In this document: piece by piece, positions 10,059 to 21,777 of the stretch
Layout: every line of letters starts with the position of its first letter
Position numbering within the stretch: position 1 is the stretch's first letter
From: Pyropia yezoensis
Lineage: Eukaryota; Rhodophyta; Bangiophyceae; Bangiales; Bangiaceae
Assembly: GCA_009829735.1 (NCBI GenBank)
Contig: CM020620.1
Coordinates: 27,808,951 to 27,872,950 of the forward strand
DNA: 64,000 nucleotides
Direction of reading: 5' to 3'
Program-made: the position numbers and the translations under genes
Notes under the pieces: generated by a model
Databases searched by the model: none
What the model was told of the DNA's origin: nothing
What the model saw: the letters and a program-made list of their open reading frames with translations, nothing else

Positions 10059-10709
10059 GAAGGAATCGAGGACAGGACCAAGAACGGGATAAGTACAAAA
10101 GCACCAACACTTTGTCAGATCCTCGCTCCTGCTCCTTGCACCTCAGTGGAGAACTGCCGCCGCCCGGGCATGAGGCCACCGGGCGTACGGGAGTCTGCGC
10201 TGAGGTGCGCTGGCCAAGGTCGCTGTGCGCCCGTGTAAACACGAAAGTGGTGGAGTGGGTCGTGACCAGGCTAGAAGCCGGCGACAACCGCAGTCCAAAC
10301 ACTCGCGACCCTGTGGAGGACTGACACGATCCGCTTAAGAAGCACGAAGCTCCCGCACCGGGCAAGCCTGCACAGAGTCGCGCGCAGAGGAGCTCAACCA
10401 AATGTCAAACACTCTCAGTCGTCACCCGCCCCGCACGCGCGACGGTACGCCCCGTTGGTACCGGACCGACCTCCCCCGCCAGATGCGCTAGGCAGACTGG
10501 GGTGACGGAACGAAGGGGGCCCGGCGAGGGCCGACTCGACCCCGAATGGCACTATGGCCCGGTGGTGTAAGGGCCGGCCCGAGCACAGTGGGGCACCGCG
10601 ACAAACCGGGGAGAGGCCGGCGAGCCCGAAGGCCACGTTACGGCGCAGAAGCGCTCGGTGTCGGGGGCGCCGCACGCGCACGGAGCGGTAACTACCTGAA
10701 GCTACCAAA
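10059..10709 (-). other. Element E unit 1 5' leader and primer-binding region
   Basis: This 650-bp GC-rich leader lies between the 5' LTR (10710 onward) and the zinc-finger ORF. Next to the LTR the minus strand reads TT then TGGTAGCTTCAGGTAG, the position of a tRNA primer-binding site starting with TGG. I could not assign the tRNA. No other gene is recognised. Confidence 0.5.
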
Positions 10710-11656
10710 TGTAGGGTCCACGGCGGGCACGCACGCGCACTCGCGGGCGCACGCCGCACGCACCCCACACCCACACCACACCACACACACTCTTGACGGC
10801 GGTGACGCACTCGGGGGAGATGGTGTGGAAGCCGGGGAAGAAGAAGGGTGTCGGGGGGTTGGTGTGTGAAGTGGGGGTGAGCTTGACGTCGGTGGAAAGG
10901 GGTTCTCAGGTACAGTGGTTCTTTGCTTCCGTTCTTCGGTCTCCCCTCCCCAGGTCTTCCCCTCTCGCCCTCGGTCACTCCGTATATATACCCCTGGGGA
11001 GTCCCTCAGAAGGCCCTCCGCGTGGTCCTCTCGCGGTTGGGCACAAGTTTCCCTAGAATCGCCGGTGTGCGGCGACCCCCCTCTCACAGAGCTCGTCTGA
11101 GGGGGTCCACGCCCCCCCTCGGGGTCGGTGTGCCCGTGGACGCCCGTAGACATGATGGTTAGAGGATGGAAGCTTCGGATGTCATGGATGGCAGGCTCTC
11201 GTTGGTCGGGATGGCTGATGGCAGCCAGCCGCCTTGACACTCTGAGGCCGGGTGCGCTGTCCGCGCTCGGCCGCCTCGGCGATGTCTCGCTTGAATTGAC
11301 ACTGGCGCTACGTTGCGCTGTCGGCGCCAGTTCTTGGTCAGCGGGTGGATGCCTTGCTCGAATTGACACTGGTGCTACGTTGCGGTGTCGGCGCCAGTTC
11401 ACGGTCACCAGGTGGATACCGTGTCAGCATTTACGGTGTGCGGCCACGTAGCATTGACAGCCATCGTCCGGTTGCATCGTCATCACGGGGGCAGGCGGGA
11501 TTGAACCTTGAACCTTCCAGATTCGAAATGTGAATGAAGACCAATCGTCCAGGGAACGCTCTTGCAAATCATGACATCCGGTACGATTTGAGATCCGGCC
11601 TCTGGGGAATTCCAAGTTGCGACTTGGAATTGCAATGTAAGGATTTAGTCCTTACA
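10710..11656 (-). repeat. Element E LTR 2 (shared by units 1 and 2)
   Basis: The 947-bp LTR is nearly identical to LTR 1 and 3. It serves as 5' LTR of unit 1 and 3' LTR of unit 2, so the copies form LTR-internal-LTR-internal-LTR. It shares several single-base variants with LTR 3 against LTR 1 (for example CTCTTGACGG at ~10790). Confidence 0.9.
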
Positions 11657-11667
11657 CCTCCCTCCTC

Positions 11668-14600
11668 TTAAACCCGTCGGGAGGAGTTAAAAGCCGTGAT
11701 CAGCTCGGCCGCGTCGATGTCTTGTTCACGAACCCAGCTGTTTTCCGTGTCATGATAGCCTTTCCACTCCACCAAGTACTGCGAGCGACCTCGACGCGTA
11801 CGGTGTTGCAGCACGCGTTCGACTTCGTGCGCTTCGGTGCCGTCGGAGAGCGTAATGGCAGGCGGCGGATTCGGGGAACGGCCGAATCTGGTGTCAGCAT
11901 GATACGGCTTCACCAGGCTTGCATGAAACGCATTGTGGACCTTCCGATCGAGCACTGCTTGAGGGAGATCCAGCCGGAAAGTCACAGGAGTAACCACTTC
12001 GGTAATCTTGTAGGGGCCAGAGTACTTCGGCATTAGCTTTCGAGCTCCTTGGAAGGACTCGGGCATGCGGCTCTTGGTGCTTAGCATGACGAGATCGCCG
12101 ACTGATAGGTGACAGTCTCTTCTTGATTTGTTGACGTATTGAGCTCGATAAGCGTTGGCCTTGCGGGTGGCGTCGGCAGCCGTTTTGTGGGACTGCCGCA
12201 ATGTCGCCAACCACTCTGCTAAAGCCGGGACGTTGTCGCTCGGGCTTCGTAGGGTGTCGAAAGGTACGACATTGGGCTCGTACCCGTACGTCAAGTAGAA
12301 TGGAGAGTACGTTGTTACAGAGTTGATCGAGTGGTTGTACGCGACCTCCACGTTCGTCAAATACAGGTCCCAGTCGCGTTGGTTGTGATCCACGAAGCAC
12401 CTGAGGACTTCTTCGACTTTCTCGTTCATGACTTCGGTTTGCCCGTCCGTTTGCGGGTGGTAAGATGAGGATGGGCGAATCTTGACGTTAATCTTGTCCA
12501 ACAGTCCGCGCCAGAACTGGGACATAAAAATCCGGTCTATGTCGCAGACGATATTAATTGGAAGTCCAAAGGTTCGGTCGACGTGGTCGTGGAAGAGCTG
12601 CGCTACGTGCTTGGCACTTGTCTCAGGTTCTGTCGGAGCCAAACGAATCATCTTCGAATGCCGTTCAACAACGACCAAGAGGCCGTTGTGGCCACGTGCC
12701 GTTAATGGCAGTGGAGTGATGAAGTCCATGGATATACTTTGCCACGGTCGGGTTGGCGGTTCCAGGGGTTGTAAAAGCCCCAATGGGGCTTGCGTCGTGC
12801 TCTTGAATCGTTGGCAGGCGTCGCAGCTCTGTACGTAATCCTTGATGTCTTGTCTGATTGTCTTCCAGTAGAACCGGGTGACAAGGTCTTTGGTTGTCTT
12901 ACGTAGGCCCATGTGACCTTTGCTTGGGATATCGTGGTAGTCGTGGAGGACGTCATCACGAAAGCGGCCTTTCGGTATGCACACGTGGTCGTATCTAATG
13001 ATGAAGCAGCCGTCCATCTTGAAGGGCGTCGTTGGTTTCTTGAGGATTTCTTTAAACTCAGGGTCTTCCGCATAGGCTACTAGAAGGCTTTGCTGGTCTT
13101 CTTTGTTCAGCTCCAGATGAAACACAGTGTTGATAGGTTGCGCTTTATTCTCGGGCTTCATTGGTTCTTGGGTTGTCGTTGGATTCTTGGGATTTTTCAG
13201 GGGTTCCCTTGTGGGATCATTGCTCTTGGGGTCTTCGGTGGCGTTCGTGGCGTCTTCAGGTTCCTTGTGTCTTGTGGTAGTCGTAGCAGTCCCACTATTC
13301 GTGGTCGCTTTACGCTACGGTTGCTTTGGTTTTTCATTGTCCTTGTGGTTCTTGGGTACACCCCCGTCAATTGTTGGGGGTAGTGCTTTGTCAATGACGC
13401 GAGTGAGTAGTTCCGAGTTGGCTTCGATGCGGGACTCCGCAAGTTCTGTGTTTCGGGAGAGTGCATCAGCCACAGGATTCCTTGTCCCTGGTACTGGTAT
13501 GATCTTGAAGTCGTATTGCTCCAACATCTCCAACCAACGCACTTGACGGTCGTTCAATTTGTCTTGGGTTCTTAGGTAACGTAGCGACTCGTGATCAGTG
13601 TGCACGATGAACTGTCGTCCATGCCAGTAGCACCGCCAGTGGCTACTGGCTTGTACGATGGCTAAAAGTTCGCGCTCCCTGAAGGTTTACCGCTGTTCGT
13701 GAATGCTTAGTGTTTGGGAGAAGAAGGCCACAGGGCGACGTCCCATTCCGTCGTCCTGCTCGAGTACTGCACCCACTGCACAGCCACTTGCATCAGTAGA
13801 TAACACCACATGGAGCTCAGGGTTGAATGCCCGAAGTATCGGGGCACTCATGACTTTGTCCTTGAGGGAATTGAAGGCGTCCTCTTGGCGTGCGGTCCAC
13901 TCGAAATCGACAATGCTCGTCAGCTCAGTCAGGGGCTTAGCAACGGTGGCCATCTTCTCAATGAAGCGACGGTAAAAGTTCAGCATCCCGAGGAAGGACT
14001 GGACATCGCGCTTAGTCTAAGGCTTTGGCCACTTCTTGATAGCTTCGACTTTGACACGTTCCATCTCGAATCCATTGGCTGAGACGACATGGCCAAGGAA
14101 GTCTACGGACCTCTGAGCGTACTTGCACTTCGACACCTTGGCGTACAGCTTGTGCTCGCGGAGTTTGTCTAGGACTTGCCGCAGGTGTCGTATGTGCTCT
14201 TCCCTTGTTTTGCTGAAGATCAGTATGTCGTCCAAGTAGGCCGACACAAAGTTGTCGATGTAGGGTCTTAAGATGTCGTTGACGAGGTTCATATAAGTCG
14301 CGGGAGCGTTGGTTAGGCCGAATGGTACGACGAGGAACTCAAACAGGCCGTACCTCGTTCGAAAAGCCGTCAAGGGGATCGACTCCGGATCAAGTCGGAT
14401 TTGGTGGTAGCCGGAGCGGAGGTCCAACGTTGTGAATAGGGTTGCTTGGCGGAGGCTGTCGAAGATCTCGTCGATGCGTGGTAGAGGGTAGCAGTTCTTA
14501 ACCGTTTGCTTATTCAGCGCTCGATAATCGATGCACAGTCGCAAGCCGCCGTCTTTCTTGGCCGCGACCAGAACCGGTGCTCCCCATGGTGACGTACTCG

Positions 14601-15430
14601 GTTGAATGAATCCTTTCTCGATTAAGTCTCGTATCTGACGAAGGAGTTCCTGGCTTCAGGCTCAGAAAGCCTGTATATGCCCTTCTTGTGTGGTTCAGCT
14701 TCCTTAGTCATCTCGATCTTGAAAGGCGGTCGGCCGCGGTCAGGAGGGAGCCCTTTGGGTAGGTCATCCGGGAAGACGTCTTGATACTCGGCTAGTACGT
14801 CTTGAATGTCTTTGTCAGTAGACGCTGACGCGGTCTGGATGGAGTTGAGGCCGATGGAGTCATGGAGAACTTGGGGTCTAAGGAAGATTGCGAAAACAGG
14901 GTTCCGTCTCTTGATGTGCTGGGCCAGTTTGTGCTTGCTCCAGATGGTCTTCGATAGTTCTAAGGCAGCGTTGATTCTCAGTCTGCGTCCGTCTTTTAGA
15001 AAAGTGATGACATTGGTTCGGTATTTCTTGCGTACACTGTAGTCTTCGTGCCACTTCTTACCGAGGATGACATCGTAGGCTGCTAACGGGCACACGGCGA
15101 AGTAAATGTTGTCGGTGTAATCTTGGGTAGCAATTTCTAATGGATCTTTGGTAGACGTGAGGTTGTGCACATTGCCGTCCGGCATCAGGGCGGCTTCAGT
15201 CGAGACTTCCGTTGGTATTCCGAGACGCTTGGCGAATGTGGACGAAATGAAATTCGCCAGGGCGCCGTCATCGAAGAGGATTTTAGCGGGCTCACCATTA
15301 ATCGTGCCAGCGGAGCTTAGGAGGCCCAAGTGGGGTCTATGGAAGGCGGGCGAGATGTCGGGAACTGAGGCCAGCTTTCGGTGGTTTTGGCCTCAGTTCC
15401 CACGGCCTTTTGGGCAGTCCTTTGGCCATG
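11668..15430 (-). pseudogene. Element E unit 2 pol, degraded copy
   Basis: This is the same domain order as unit 1 pol and more than 99% identical by eye. Beside the two shared TAG codons (14017-14019 and 13315-13317) it has a TAA at about 13687 in place of a tyrosine codon. It also has a 1-base deletion near 14656 between protease and RT, and extra bases near 15375 and 15417 that fuse and then break gag and pol frames. The integrase-chromodomain block (13161-11668) is intact. Confidence 0.9.
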
Positions 15431-16213
15431 TGCCCCTTGGTGCGGCAGCGTAGGCACAGGCCTTCGCGCATACAGCGCGGACGCTCTTCCGGTGTAAGCT
15501 TCACGATCCGGACGTTGGCAATGCCCATGGGGGCAGGCCCGCGGTCCGCGGCTGTCGTGCCTTCGGTGTTTGAGATGCGTCGAACGCCACGCTTGGCAGC
15601 TTCGACTTTCAGGGCATCGAGCATCACTTCGTCCAGAGTGTCGTAGCGCTTGACGCAGAGCGCTTCCCAGATGTAGCTCTTCAGACCGCGGCTGTAGCGG
15701 TCAACCTGCTCGGTCATGGTGATGTCGGGGATGTCAAGGACGATTGACTGGAACGACTTATTGTAGCTCGCCACGTCCTTCATCTGCTTCCACTTGTGAA
15801 GAAGGTCGCGGGCAGCCTGGACCTTGTTCAGAGGGTTAAACCGCACCTTGAGTGCTTCACGAAGCGTTGGCCAATCCGAGATGTCGGCTTTCCCGGCGTG
15901 CGTCTGCCACCACGAGAACGCTTCACCTTGCAGGTACGAGGTGGCGATGAGTAGCGCTTCGCCAGGGGTAGCCTTCGCAACATACGTGTCCATGGGGACG
16001 CCCAGGCATCAATCGCGCCGGCTCGACCGAGAAAGGCCGTTGGCTTACAAAGCTTAGGTTTTTCGAAACTGGGTAAAGTTGCCGTGGTTGCCAAATCGAG
16101 ACGGAGTTGCTCCGTCTCCTGACCCAGTTTTTTCACGTACGAAGTAATTTCCGCCCAGTTTTCCGCACTAATTGCAGCAGGGGTACTCGCCCCACTGGTA
16201 CTCCAGAAGCCAT
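15397..16213 (-). pseudogene. gag: Element E unit 2 gag, frameshifted copy
   Basis: This copy matches unit 1 gag. A missing C at ~16203, right after the start codon, a change at ~15994 and an inserted base at ~15417 disrupt the frame. The CCHC knuckle is still readable (CLRCRTKGHMAK) but the insertion removes the downstream part. Because the defects are single bases next to homopolymers near an assembly gap, some may be sequencing errors. Confidence 0.85.
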
Positions 16214-16244
16214 TTTTGAAAACTAAGCTAACTTTTCAAGAATG

Positions 16245-16753
16245 CTACTGGCAATATGTTCGACTACTTACGCACACGCGCAGGTGCGACTTGCTGCGGG
16301 TGTGGCGGTCGTAGTGCTCGGAGGACTCGAAGACGCGGTCGCAGTCCCGGCACTTGGGCAGCTTGGGGGGTTGACCTTGTGGCGGTGGCGACGCGACAGG
16401 CGGTGATCGCGCCACACCGCTTCGCCGTAGCACATCACGTCGCAAGCCTTGCACGTGAAGCGCTTCTTGTTGATCCGCCCGTGGGCGTTTCGGTACTCCT
16501 CGCGGACCGCCCGGCGCTCCACTGTCTGCGCTGTATGCGGGAGGATAGCCGCCACTTGACGCGGCGCCGGGGGAGTCACGCAAGGCGCCGGCGGGAGAAG
16601 AAGGCGGCGGCCGTGCCGGTCGCGGGGAGGAAGCGCCGGAGCACGTTTCGAAGAGTTAGTCGAGGAAGAAGAGCCAGCGGTAGGCGTCGGCACCGGCAGT
16701 GAAGCGCTCGCCGAGGAAGACGCCGCCGTCGTTGTCGTCTGGTTCGGAGCCAC
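16245..16753 (-). pseudogene. Element E unit 2 zinc-finger ORF, frameshifted copy
   Basis: This copy of the unit 1 zinc-finger ORF has single-base losses at ~16276 (CACCACGCG to CACACGCG) and in a G run at ~16370. They split the first and second finger into two frames. The first CX2CX12HX5H finger remains intact in the long frame. Confidence 0.7.
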
Positions 16754-17404
16754 GAAGGAATCGAGGACAGGACCAAGAACGGGATAAGTACAAAAGCACC
16801 AACACTTTGTCAGATCCTCGCTCCTGCTCCTTGCACCTCAGTGGAGAACTGCCGCCGCCCGGGCATGAGGCCACCGGGCGTACGGGAGTCTGCGCTGAGG
16901 TGCGCTGGCCAAGGTCGCTGTGCGCCCGTGTAAACACGAAAGTGGTGGAGTGGGTCGTGACCAGGCTAGAAGCCGGCGACAACCGCAGTCCAAACACTCG
17001 CGACCCTGTGGAGGACTGACACGATCCGCTTAAGAAGCACGAAGCTCCCGCACCGGGCAAGCCTGCACAGAGTCGCGCGCAGAGGAGCTCAACCAAATGT
17101 CAAACACTCTCAGTCGTCACCCGCCCCGCACGCGCGACGGTACGCCCCGTTGGTACCGGACCGACCTCCCCCGCCAGATGCGCTAGGCAGACTGGGGTGA
17201 CGGAACGAAGGGGGCCCGGCGAGGGCCGACTCGACCCCGAATGGCACTATGGCCCGGTGGTGTAAGGGCCGGCCCGAGCACAGTGGGGCACCGCGACGAA
17301 CCGGGGAGAGGCCGGCGAGCCCGAAGGCCACGTTACGGCGCAGAAGCGCTCGGTGTCGGGGGCGCCGCACGCGCACGGAGCGGTAACTACCTGAAGCTAC
17401 CAAA
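16754..17404 (-). other. Element E unit 2 5' leader
   Basis: This repeats the unit 1 leader (10059-10709) almost exactly, including the TGGTAGCTTCAGGTAG primer-site candidate next to the LTR. No separate gene is seen. Confidence 0.6.
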
Positions 17405-18348
17405 TGTAGGGTCCACGCGGGCACGCACGCGCACTCGCGGGCGCACGCCGCACGCACCCACACCCACACCACACCACACACACTCTTGACGGCGGTGACG
17501 CACTCGGGGGAGATGGTGTGGAAGCCGGGGAAGAAGAAGGGTGTCGGGGGTTGGTGTGTGAAGTGGGGGTGAGCTTGACGTCGGTGGAAAGGGGTTCTCA
17601 GGTACAGTGGTTCTTTGCTTCCGTTCTTCGGTCTCCCCTCCCCAGGTCTTCCCCTCTCGCCCTCGGTCACTCCGTATATATACCCCTGGGGAGTCCCTCA
17701 GAAGGCCCTCCGCGTGGTCCTCTCGCGGTTGGGCACAAGTTTCCCTAGAATCGCCGGTGTGCGGCGACCCCCCTCTCACAGAGCTCGTCTGAGGGGGTCC
17801 ACGCCCCCCTCGGGGTCGGTGTGCCCGTGGACGCCCGTAGACATGATGGTTAGAGGATGGAAGCTTCGGATGTCATGGATGGCAGGCTCTCGTTGGTCGG
17901 GATGGCTGATGGCAGCCAGCCGCCTTGACACTCTGAGGCCGGGTGCGCTGTCCGCGCTCGGCCGCCTCGGCGATGTCTCGCTTGAATTGACACTGGCGCT
18001 ACGTTGCGCTGTCGGCGCCAGTTCTTGGTCAGCGGGTGGATGCCTTGCTCGAATTGACACTGGTGCTACGTTGCGGTGTCGGCGCCAGTTCACGGTCACC
18101 AGGTGGATACCGTGTCAGCATTTACGGTGTGCGGCCACGTAGCATTGACAGCCATCGTCCGGTTGCATCGTCATCACGGGGGCAGGCGGGATTGAACCTT
18201 GAACCTTCCAGATTCGAAATGTGAATGAAGACCAATCGTCCAGGGAACGCTCTTGCAAATCATGACATCCGGTACGATTTGAGATCCGGCCTCTGGGGGA
18301 ATTCCAAGTTGCGACTTGGAATTGCAATGTAAGGATTTAGTCCTTACA
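17405..18348 (-). repeat. Element E LTR 3
   Basis: This third LTR copy, 944 bp, has several single-base deletions in homopolymers compared with LTR 2. It is followed by the same pyrimidine tract and the start of a third integrase end. Confidence 0.9.
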
Positions 18349-18369
18349 CCTCCCTCCTCTTAAACCCGT

Positions 18370-18467
18370 CGGGAGGAGTTAAAAGCCGTGATCAGCTCGG
18401 CGCGTCGATGTCTTGTTCACGGAACCCAGCTGTTTTCCGTGTCATGATAGCCTTTCCACTCCACCAA
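18370..18467 (-). pseudogene. Element E unit 3 pol C-terminus, cut by gap
   Basis: The reverse strand encodes the chromodomain end ([13 protein letters not shown]) as in units 1 and 2. Two single-base indels (18401 and 18421 areas) break the frame. The sequence stops at the N run. Confidence 0.8.
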
Positions 18468-18967
18468 NNNNNNNNNNNNNNNNNNNNNNNNNNNNNNNNN
18501 NNNNNNNNNNNNNNNNNNNNNNNNNNNNNNNNNNNNNNNNNNNNNNNNNNNNNNNNNNNNNNNNNNNNNNNNNNNNNNNNNNNNNNNNNNNNNNNNNNNN
18601 NNNNNNNNNNNNNNNNNNNNNNNNNNNNNNNNNNNNNNNNNNNNNNNNNNNNNNNNNNNNNNNNNNNNNNNNNNNNNNNNNNNNNNNNNNNNNNNNNNNN
18701 NNNNNNNNNNNNNNNNNNNNNNNNNNNNNNNNNNNNNNNNNNNNNNNNNNNNNNNNNNNNNNNNNNNNNNNNNNNNNNNNNNNNNNNNNNNNNNNNNNNN
18801 NNNNNNNNNNNNNNNNNNNNNNNNNNNNNNNNNNNNNNNNNNNNNNNNNNNNNNNNNNNNNNNNNNNNNNNNNNNNNNNNNNNNNNNNNNNNNNNNNNNN
18901 NNNNNNNNNNNNNNNNNNNNNNNNNNNNNNNNNNNNNNNNNNNNNNNNNNNNNNNNNNNNNNNNNNN
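18468..18967. other. Assembly gap of exactly 500 N
   Basis: The N run is exactly 500 long, a common placeholder, so true distance is unknown. It separates the E array from the left LTR of element B, and the join may not be physical adjacency. Confidence 1.
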
Positions 18968-19382
18968 AGGGCTGCCTCCCGTGTCGGGGGAACCGGAAGA
19001 AGTGCAAGTCGCACACACTCTATCCCTGTTGTGGGGCAATCCCCCACGGAAAACAAGATGATGGTGTGTGGTCCAACAGTTTCTTGGTCGGGACGGGGAC
19101 GCAGGGCCAAGCCCCGCTGTCCCTCCCCTTATCCCCCAGGGTCCACTCAGAATCTCGCCACTCAGAATCTCCCACCCCAGCACCTGCCCACCGGGCCACA
19201 CGAAAATTCAAGACGATAAATGCAGAAAACCCTCAAATCCAAGTTGGATTTACTACTAAGCTAACTATCCCGAACTTAGGGAATATGGACCCAAATGCAG
19301 GGGGAGGAACGGATCAGGCTAGTGGCCTGCCGCCCCTTGCATGGCACGTGTTGCCCCCTACCTGGGGGTCAATACTGCCACA
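18968..19382 (-). repeat. Element B left (3') LTR, 5' part lost in gap
   Basis: It matches the right LTR (27824-28291) and ends TACTGCCACA. The first ~55 bp are in the gap. The pyrimidine tract CTCCCCTCTCCTCA follows at 19383-19396, which on the minus strand is the polypurine tract. Confidence 0.9.
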
Positions 19383-19724
19383 CTCCCCTCTCCTCAGTTC
19401 CGACGACCCGGTCGGCCCTGTGAGGGGGTGCGTAAACGCACGTCTCGGCGTTGGGGGGGGGACGCGACTTGCTGTCCCCCCTTGAGTACGTAACGCGGAT
19501 GTGGAGGCGGTCACGTTGGCCGCCCCTCTCCTCAAGCTTGCCCACTTGGCAGCTTGCTCTCCTCGGTTCACACCTCACCACCACCACCACTTCTCCTTCA
19601 CCTTACACGGGGCCACCCCACGCTGGGGAGGCCACCCGTTTACCCACGATCCGAGTCCCCCTCAACTCGAGGCGGGTCTCGTGCCGCGATAGCCAGGACG
19701 TCTCTCCCCAACTTGGGGAGAGCC
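19383..19724. other. Element B spacer between 3' LTR and extra ORF; two polypurine-like tracts
   Basis: It holds the polypurine tract at 19383-19396 and a second similar one at 19524-19537 (CCCCTCTCCTCAA), the latter conserved in D at ~59081. A promoter for the plus-strand extra ORF would have to lie here or in the LTR, but no TATA box is evident. Confidence 0.5.
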
Positions 19725-21666
19725 ATGGCGACTCCGGGAGTGGAGACGGACTCTCTCGATGAGCGTATGGAGGACACCTCCTACGGTGCAGCGCCCGCCG
19801 GGACTTCCGGCGGGGGCTCCGCGATCGCTCCGGGGGGTGGGACTCCCGCGTCACCCGGCTTTGGGTTGACGCAGGATCTCCCCCGGAGGCGGGACAAGTT
19901 GTCCCGCGTGAGGCCTTGGGGCGGTGGTTTTACCCCGCTTGGCCTCTCTATGAGGAGGGGTTGACTGTTCTTCGCTGTGGCCGACTCGGCGCAGCGATGG
20001 GTCGGGTATGGGACCGCCTACGGGAGAAGTATCCCCGTAGGGTCGGGTTCCCTGCCGGCTTCAGGACGGACCAGTTTGCCTTCCTGGACGACGAGGAGGT
20101 CGAGGACGTGCAGCGGACCAAGGCCATGGTGGACCGCGGGGGAACTATCCCGGGTCCCGGCGACTTGCCGACCTTCACTTGGGACGCGGTGGCAACTCGC
20201 CCCCCATACCTTCACGAGGCCGATCCGCACACTCATCACTTTGATGTGCGGATGGAGAAGGACTTCCGGCGAGGTCCCTACTTGGTGACCTCGGCTCAAC
20301 TTGAGTTTCCTCAGCAGTCTGCTGCCAGTAAGGAGCAATACTACCCGAAGAAGCCCGAGTGGTGGCCTCAAGTTGAGGTCCCCTACGGGTTCCCGGCATT
20401 GTTGCCACGGTTGCTTGACCACTTCGGCTCCGTCATGTTGACGGCTGGCCCTGATCATCTGGTGTGGGCCATGTTGGCCACCCAGTGGCTCCTCGAGGTC
20501 ATGTCGACCTGGGTGTCATGTGTTCAGCGGCGGGGGATGCTCTGGCATCTCCCCCTCCGGCTCATCCAGGGTTTGGAACAGCTCACCCCTCAGCTAGTTG
20601 CTGAGGGATGCTCGTCAGGACAACTCACTCTACTTGAGGAGATGCTCCGCCTCCACAAGTTTATCGAGTGGGAGAGCATTGAGCACAAGTTGCGCCGCCC
20701 CACTCGGGGCCCAAGGACGATGGCGCACTTCGCCAGTTCGTGTGGGTCGCTCGTGAACTTCACGACGGCCGTGTGGTCCTACGAGAGGGGTTGGGCATCG
20801 GGGACTACCCGTATGCCCCGGGGGTGGATCGTCACACTGCGCCACCCCCGGACAAGCCCATAGTTATGGCTGTGCCCTCATATGATGACCATATGACTCA
20901 ACCTACTGCGGGGGCCCCAAGTCGGGGTCGCAGTTACACCCGGGTACCGCCACCTCGGCGTGCCCCTCCGCTTCCTCCTGTTCCTTTCCAGCCTCACGGG
21001 AACATCCCGATCAGCGTGGCCGTGGAGTCATCCACACCGGTGTCTCCCAACTTGGGGGCCACCCTCCTGACGGTATACCCCAAGTTGGTGTTACCGCCCA
21101 CGCCTCTAACCTCAGAGATGATGATCACCACGTTGGTGCGCACCATTTCCTGGTTGGCCGCGTCGACCGCAACCCTCCAAAGTTCCGAGACTCCTCAACT
21201 TGAGGAGCGCGTCCGTACTGCAGTGGCGACCGCGAGTTGCGAGTCGGTGGCGGAGTTTATGACGGCCGAGTTGGCTCGCATTGGGGCTATTATGCCCCAG
21301 CCAACCCCACTTGGGCGTGGCAAGCGTCGTGCGAGCCGGGCATACTCGCCTCCTCGCCGTCGTCGCCGTCACTCGCGGCGCTCTCCCTCCGTGTCGGAAG
21401 ACGAGTTGTCTTACTCCGTCTCGGAGTCCTCTACCCCATCGGAGACGGAGTCTGTCCAGCGTCTGCGTCGCAAACTTGCGCGCAAGACCAGGCAGAAGAG
21501 TAGCCACGGTCGGCGCCACTTGCGCGACCGTGAGGGGCGCGACGGTTCCGACTTGGAGCCGCCGCCCCTTCCAACGAGTGGAGACCGTTATCGGCGTGGG
21601 TCTCGCCGCTCGCCTCCACGTGAGGGCGAGGGCCGTGGAGTGGGAGAGTCTAGCATGCGTGCCTAG
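19725..21666 (+). pseudogene. Element B extra ORF, opposite strand to gag-pol (two frameshifts)
   Basis: About 647 codons run from ATG 19725 to TAG 21664-21666, convergent with pol and only 111 bp from it. Comparison with copy D shows two 1-base deletions: between ~19865 and 19885, and between ~20695 and 20712. The central part has PKKPEWWPQVEVPYGFPALL, HFGSV and QRRGMLWHLP motifs. The end has an arginine/serine-rich tail (RRASR, SPPRRRRRHSRRSPSVSEDE), as in nuclear or RNA-binding proteins. No enzyme motif is visible and no known retroelement protein is recognised. The C element ORF shares FGSV and RQGRLFHLP at matching positions, so the two are probably homologous. Confidence 0.7.
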
Positions 21667-21777
21667 TTGGCAGCTGCCTTTGTTGTGAGAGTGTGAGGGT
21701 TAGGGCTATAGTTTAAAGCCACTCTGCGTACCACTTCGACTTGAAGCACTCTCTTGGCACTGTTGCTCGGCCTTCCC

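Noticed and set aside
10549-10640. tRNA A-box-like GGTGGTGTAAGGG in the E leader
   Set aside because: No B box or cloverleaf follows within tRNA distance.
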